This document shows, one piece after another, positions 33,248 to 35,733 of a DNA stretch of 35,733 bases (the stretch's first letter is position 1; each line of letters begins with the position of its first letter). The notes beneath the pieces were generated by a model. The model was not told the DNA's origin. It ran no database searches and saw nothing but the letters and a program-made list of their open reading frames with translations. The position numbers were made by a program, and so were the translations under genes. Origin of the DNA: Flammeovirgaceae bacterium UBA1842. Lineage in GTDB: Bacteria; Bacteroidota; Bacteroidia; Cytophagales; Cyclobacteriaceae. The stretch is taken from contig DDIU01000046.1 in the NCBI GenBank assembly GCA_002338655.1, positions 1-35,733 of the forward strand, read 5' to 3'.

Positions 33248-34801
33248 TTATCTGTGAATTTTTCGTTGTGTAAAATTTAAAACTTCTGTAAGGTCATTTA
33301 TAAACCAATCGATACCGCCAAGACCTTCTTGAACCCGGTATTCGTGGTAGATATCTTCATCACGTAATAAGAGGTGAGCGTTACCATTGGTCTGATAGTT
33401 TTTACTCTTATCGACTGTGGCAATGTAAAGCCATGTTCGCCCTAGTTCCTTTTTTCCTTGACTAATCGCCTGTTTTAACCCTTCGTTATCAATGGGAGAA
33501 TCGAATAGCGCACATGAGGTAAAAGTCAATGGCGTAAGTGCGTACTTCAAGGCCGCAACCCCACCTTTTTCAAAACCTATCAACGCCCGGAAACGATAGC
33601 CGCTTCTAGCACGGTATTCCTTTTCTACCGAAGGTATGATGCTGGTAATAAGGTCTTTCTGGTCTTCTTTAAGAAAAATAGTAATCAACGGAGGCAGTGC
33701 GTCAGTCTGGATGCCTAAATTAACGTTTGAGGCAATCCTGTTTTTCGTTTGCTGATCGAAATCACCCAGAAAGTAAACTACAGGATACAATCGTAGGGTG
33801 CTTTCATACTCAACAGGCAATAAAACATCGTATTGCTCCCTTTCTACTATCTCATTCTTTACGACTACAGCAGCCTCACTGTCATTTGATAAATCCTTAA
33901 TGTCTCCCCGATAGGGTTTTCCTTCAAAAGCATCACTGATAAATCGTAGGCCGTTAGGTAAGGCTTCCCGCCAATAGGAAAATTGATGGCCACCGTTTCT
34001 AACCCTAAATTCATGGGGAAAATTTCTATCACGAAGCAGCATGTGTAATTCCTCATTGCTCCGTGCTAGTGTGTATTCATCATCACCATTGTCAATGTAA
34101 AGCTTTAATCCTTTCAATTTTGAAAGGTCTTGTTCTTTAAAAATGTGGAATGGCGAATGTTGCTTGTAATAGTCTGTAAGCCGCGGCTCTCCCGTTAATC
34201 CTACACCACCGAACAGTCTTCCCCACTGTTCATCCCATTCTGACCCATCTTCCGTTTTATATTGTTCATCCGTACGAACTGATATGCTCAACGGAACACT
34301 CACTGTAAATACCTCTGGATGTTTCAATGGAAGAATCAATGCCCCGTAGCCACCCATTGAATAGCCCATAGTGGCACGGTGCTCAGTGTTAGGAATAGTT
34401 CGATACTTTTTATCTATAAAAGGAACAAGCTCCTTCACAAACATATCCTGATACATGAATTTTCCAGCGAAGTCATTTACATAATAGGTCCTGAACCCCT
34501 GTGGCATTATATAGATCATCGGCTGAATTTCACCACGTTTCACTGCTCCATCAGTATATTGCGTCACCCGTCCATATTCTAACCAAGAGGATTCGTCATC
34601 GCCCAAACCATGTAATAAATAGACAACGGGGTACGCTTTTTGAGTACTGTAATAATCCTTGGGAAGGATAATCGAATACTTTATATCCTGACCCAAGATT
34701 TTACTTTTCATCGAAAGCCCTTCCTGAATACGGATATCGGTCTGGGCGAAGCTTGGGGCCGCACAGCACAATAAAATATACAGGATCACTTTTTTACTCA
34801 T
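33248..34801 (-). CDS. Two-domain esterase (feruloyl esterase / enterochelin esterase family)
   Basis: A 517-residue exported protein with a signal peptide ending about residue 19 (SFA-Q). The first domain (about 30-295) is a complete alpha/beta hydrolase: oxyanion loop YLLHGLGDDE, nucleophile S148 in GYSMGGYG, Asp in IDNGDDEYTL near 240 and H272 in GGHQFSYW. The second domain (about 315-510) repeats the fold, but its nucleophile elbow reads GFEKGG with Glu in place of Ser, so it is probably inactive and may bind a carbohydrate or partner. The start follows the preceding esterase gene by 2 bases. The family acts on acetyl, feruloyl or siderophore esters; the DMT permease next to it fits use of a small product. 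Confidence 0.88.
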   Translation of the reverse strand: MSKKVILYILLCCAAPSFAQTDIRIQEGLSMKSKILGQDIKYSIILPKDYYSTQKAYPVVYLLHGLGDDESSWLEYGRVTQYTDGAVKRGEIQPMIYIMPQGFRTYYVNDFAGKFMYQDMFVKELVPFIDKKYRTIPNTEHRATMGYSMGGYGALILPLKHPEVFTVSVPLSISVRTDEQYKTEDGSEWDEQWGRLFGGVGLTGEPRLTDYYKQHSPFHIFKEQDLSKLKGLKLYIDNGDDEYTLARSNEELHMLLRDRNFPHEFRVRNGGHQFSYWREALPNGLRFISDAFEGKPYRGDIKDLSNDSEAAVVVKNEIVEREQYDVLLPVEYESTLRLYPVVYFLGDFDQQTKNRIASNVNLGIQTDALPPLITIFLKEDQKDLITSIIPSVEKEYRARSGYRFRALIGFEKGGVAALKYALTPLTFTSCALFDSPIDNEGLKQAISQGKKELGRTWLYIATVDKSKNYQTNGNAHLLLRDEDIYHEYRVQEGLGGIDWFINDLTEVLNFTQRKIHR

Positions 34802-34803
34802 TT

Positions 34804-35733
34804 CTAATTGTTTAAGCTACTCTTCATGTAAGTGAATGAATTACTCAACCCATTCAAAAACCCTTGATACGATGCGCTTCCTTGTCTCACACGGTATTCA
34901 TATCCAATTTCTTGTTCACGAATGGCCTTATAAAAGGCATGATACCCGTTGTAATTTTGTCCTTCATCAGTTATATCCAAATAGTAGAATATACCTTCCT
35001 GCGGCACTACTTCTTCATCCGATAGGTTGGCGTCAAACAAAAAGCAAGCGTTGAAAACATCTGAAGTCTCAGAGACCAGTTTAGCTGCGATTAAGCCGCC
35101 ATTGGCGTTTCCTAAAAGCATTCTATTAGTTGCATTTTGTTTGGTTCGATAATCCAAATCCACCTGAGCCACTATTTGATTCATCATGGCAGCATTAATA
35201 TTCTCACCAGCAGCTATCTCCACAATAATCGATTGAGGGATTTTTCCTGATGCCATATTATTACGCAGCAGCGAAAATGATTTTAAGAGTTTTTCATCGT
35301 GCTGAGTACCATCAAAATCATGGATAAAATAGAGCACTGGATAATCCGCATTACTCGTTGCATAGTCGGTAGGCTTTAATATATGCACTGATTCCCCTGA
35401 TAGCTCAAGTGTTTCATAATCACTTGCGGAAATGAGTGTGCCAAGGCTTACTGCTTCCGGCTCTGAAGGGTGTTCAATTCCCTGAAACGCATTGCTAATG
35501 AATTTTAAAGCTTCAGGATAGGATTTTTTCCAATAGTCAAACGAATGGCCGCCACTTCGAACCCGGTACTCGTGTGGGATGTCATGGTCCCGCATTACAG
35601 CATGCATGGCGTCATTGGTAATGGTCAATGATTCTTCATCATCGCCACAATCTATTAAAAGCTTCAACCCAGCAGACTGACTCGTATTTGAGGTATTAAA
35701 AAGATAAAAAGGACTGTGTTGTTTAAAATAGTC
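34804..35733 (-). CDS. Two-domain esterase, paralogue of the next gene (5' end outside window)
   Basis: The last 309 residues of a protein whose beginning lies beyond the right edge. The first visible residues DYFKQHSPFYLF align with DYYKQHSPFHIF of the neighbouring esterase, and then the Asp and His segments follow (IDCGDDEESL, SGGHSFDYW). The frame reads through from the window edge; the TTG at 35667 is an internal Leu and not a start. The second domain (from about residue 95 of the visible part) repeats the hydrolase fold, but its elbow reads GNANGG with Ala in place of the catalytic Ser. The nucleophile of the first domain is outside the window. The gene is a tandem duplicate in one operon with the genes after it. 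Confidence 0.85.
   Translation of the reverse strand, partial: DYFKQHSPFYLFNTSNTSQSAGLKLLIDCGDDEESLTITNDAMHAVMRDHDIPHEYRVRSGGHSFDYWKKSYPEALKFISNAFQGIEHPSEPEAVSLGTLISASDYETLELSGESVHILKPTDYATSNADYPVLYFIHDFDGTQHDEKLLKSFSLLRNNMASGKIPQSIIVEIAAGENINAAMMNQIVAQVDLDYRTKQNATNRMLLGNANGGLIAAKLVSETSDVFNACFLFDANLSDEEVVPQEGIFYYLDITDEGQNYNGYHAFYKAIREQEIGYEYRVRQGSASYQGFLNGLSNSFTYMKSSLNN

Noticed and set aside
35667..35669. Start codon of the right-most esterase at 35667
   Set aside because: It is a TTG inside a frame that continues to the window edge and aligns with the paralogue upstream of this point.

Overview
The window looks like a chromosomal segment of a marine- or soil-type member of the Bacteroidota, most likely order Cytophagales. 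The reasons are the Bacteroidota-style -7 elements (TAnnTTTG) upstream of genes, the weak Shine-Dalgarno signals, the FtsX/MacB-type permeases with a 'permease prefix' domain next to a PadR regulator, the SSCGSDD-type lipoprotein, and the heptamer repeats that fill a gene junction. No rRNA, tRNA or CRISPR array was seen.

Layout. (1) 1-3148: a short DnaE-type polymerase bracketed by the same heptamer repeat in opposite orientations. (2) 3148-7808 and 20095-21184: two FtsX-type ABC permeases around a PadR gene. The second permease is split by a transposon. (3) 7809-20094: a complete 12,286-bp Tn3-family transposon with 39-bp terminal inverted repeats (37/39 identical) and a 5-bp target duplication (TATTT). 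It carries tnpA and tnpR with a probable res site, then a TetR gene divergent from a MarR/GbsR - TolC - membrane fusion protein - RND pump operon, and finally an HD-domain hydrolase and a fatty-acid-hydroxylase-type membrane enzyme. Joining the two permease pieces across one copy of TATTT restores one open frame of 887 codons. (4) 21185-27658: a probable accessory (defence-type) island. It holds a hairpin-rich gene-free stretch, a small HExxH zinc protease, a structured spacer, and a 1,660-residue P-loop NTPase with a long helical middle and a C-terminal PLD-like domain. An 18-bp direct repeat brackets the protease unit. (5) 27961-31207: a TetR gene with two operator-like palindromes around its promoter, followed by a metallo-beta-lactamase-fold lipoprotein, a CPBP intramembrane protease and a small membrane protein on the same strand. 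(6) 31261-35733, minus strand: a lipoprotein gene with a clear intrinsic terminator, and an operon of two tandem two-domain esterases (the first cut by the window edge) and a DMT-type permease.

The two most interesting objects are the Tn3-family element that moves a self-regulated RND efflux operon together with lipid-related passengers, and the STAND-like NTPase-PLD protein paired with a metalloprotease, a candidate anti-phage system. Product names are based on motif recognition by eye; no database search was run.
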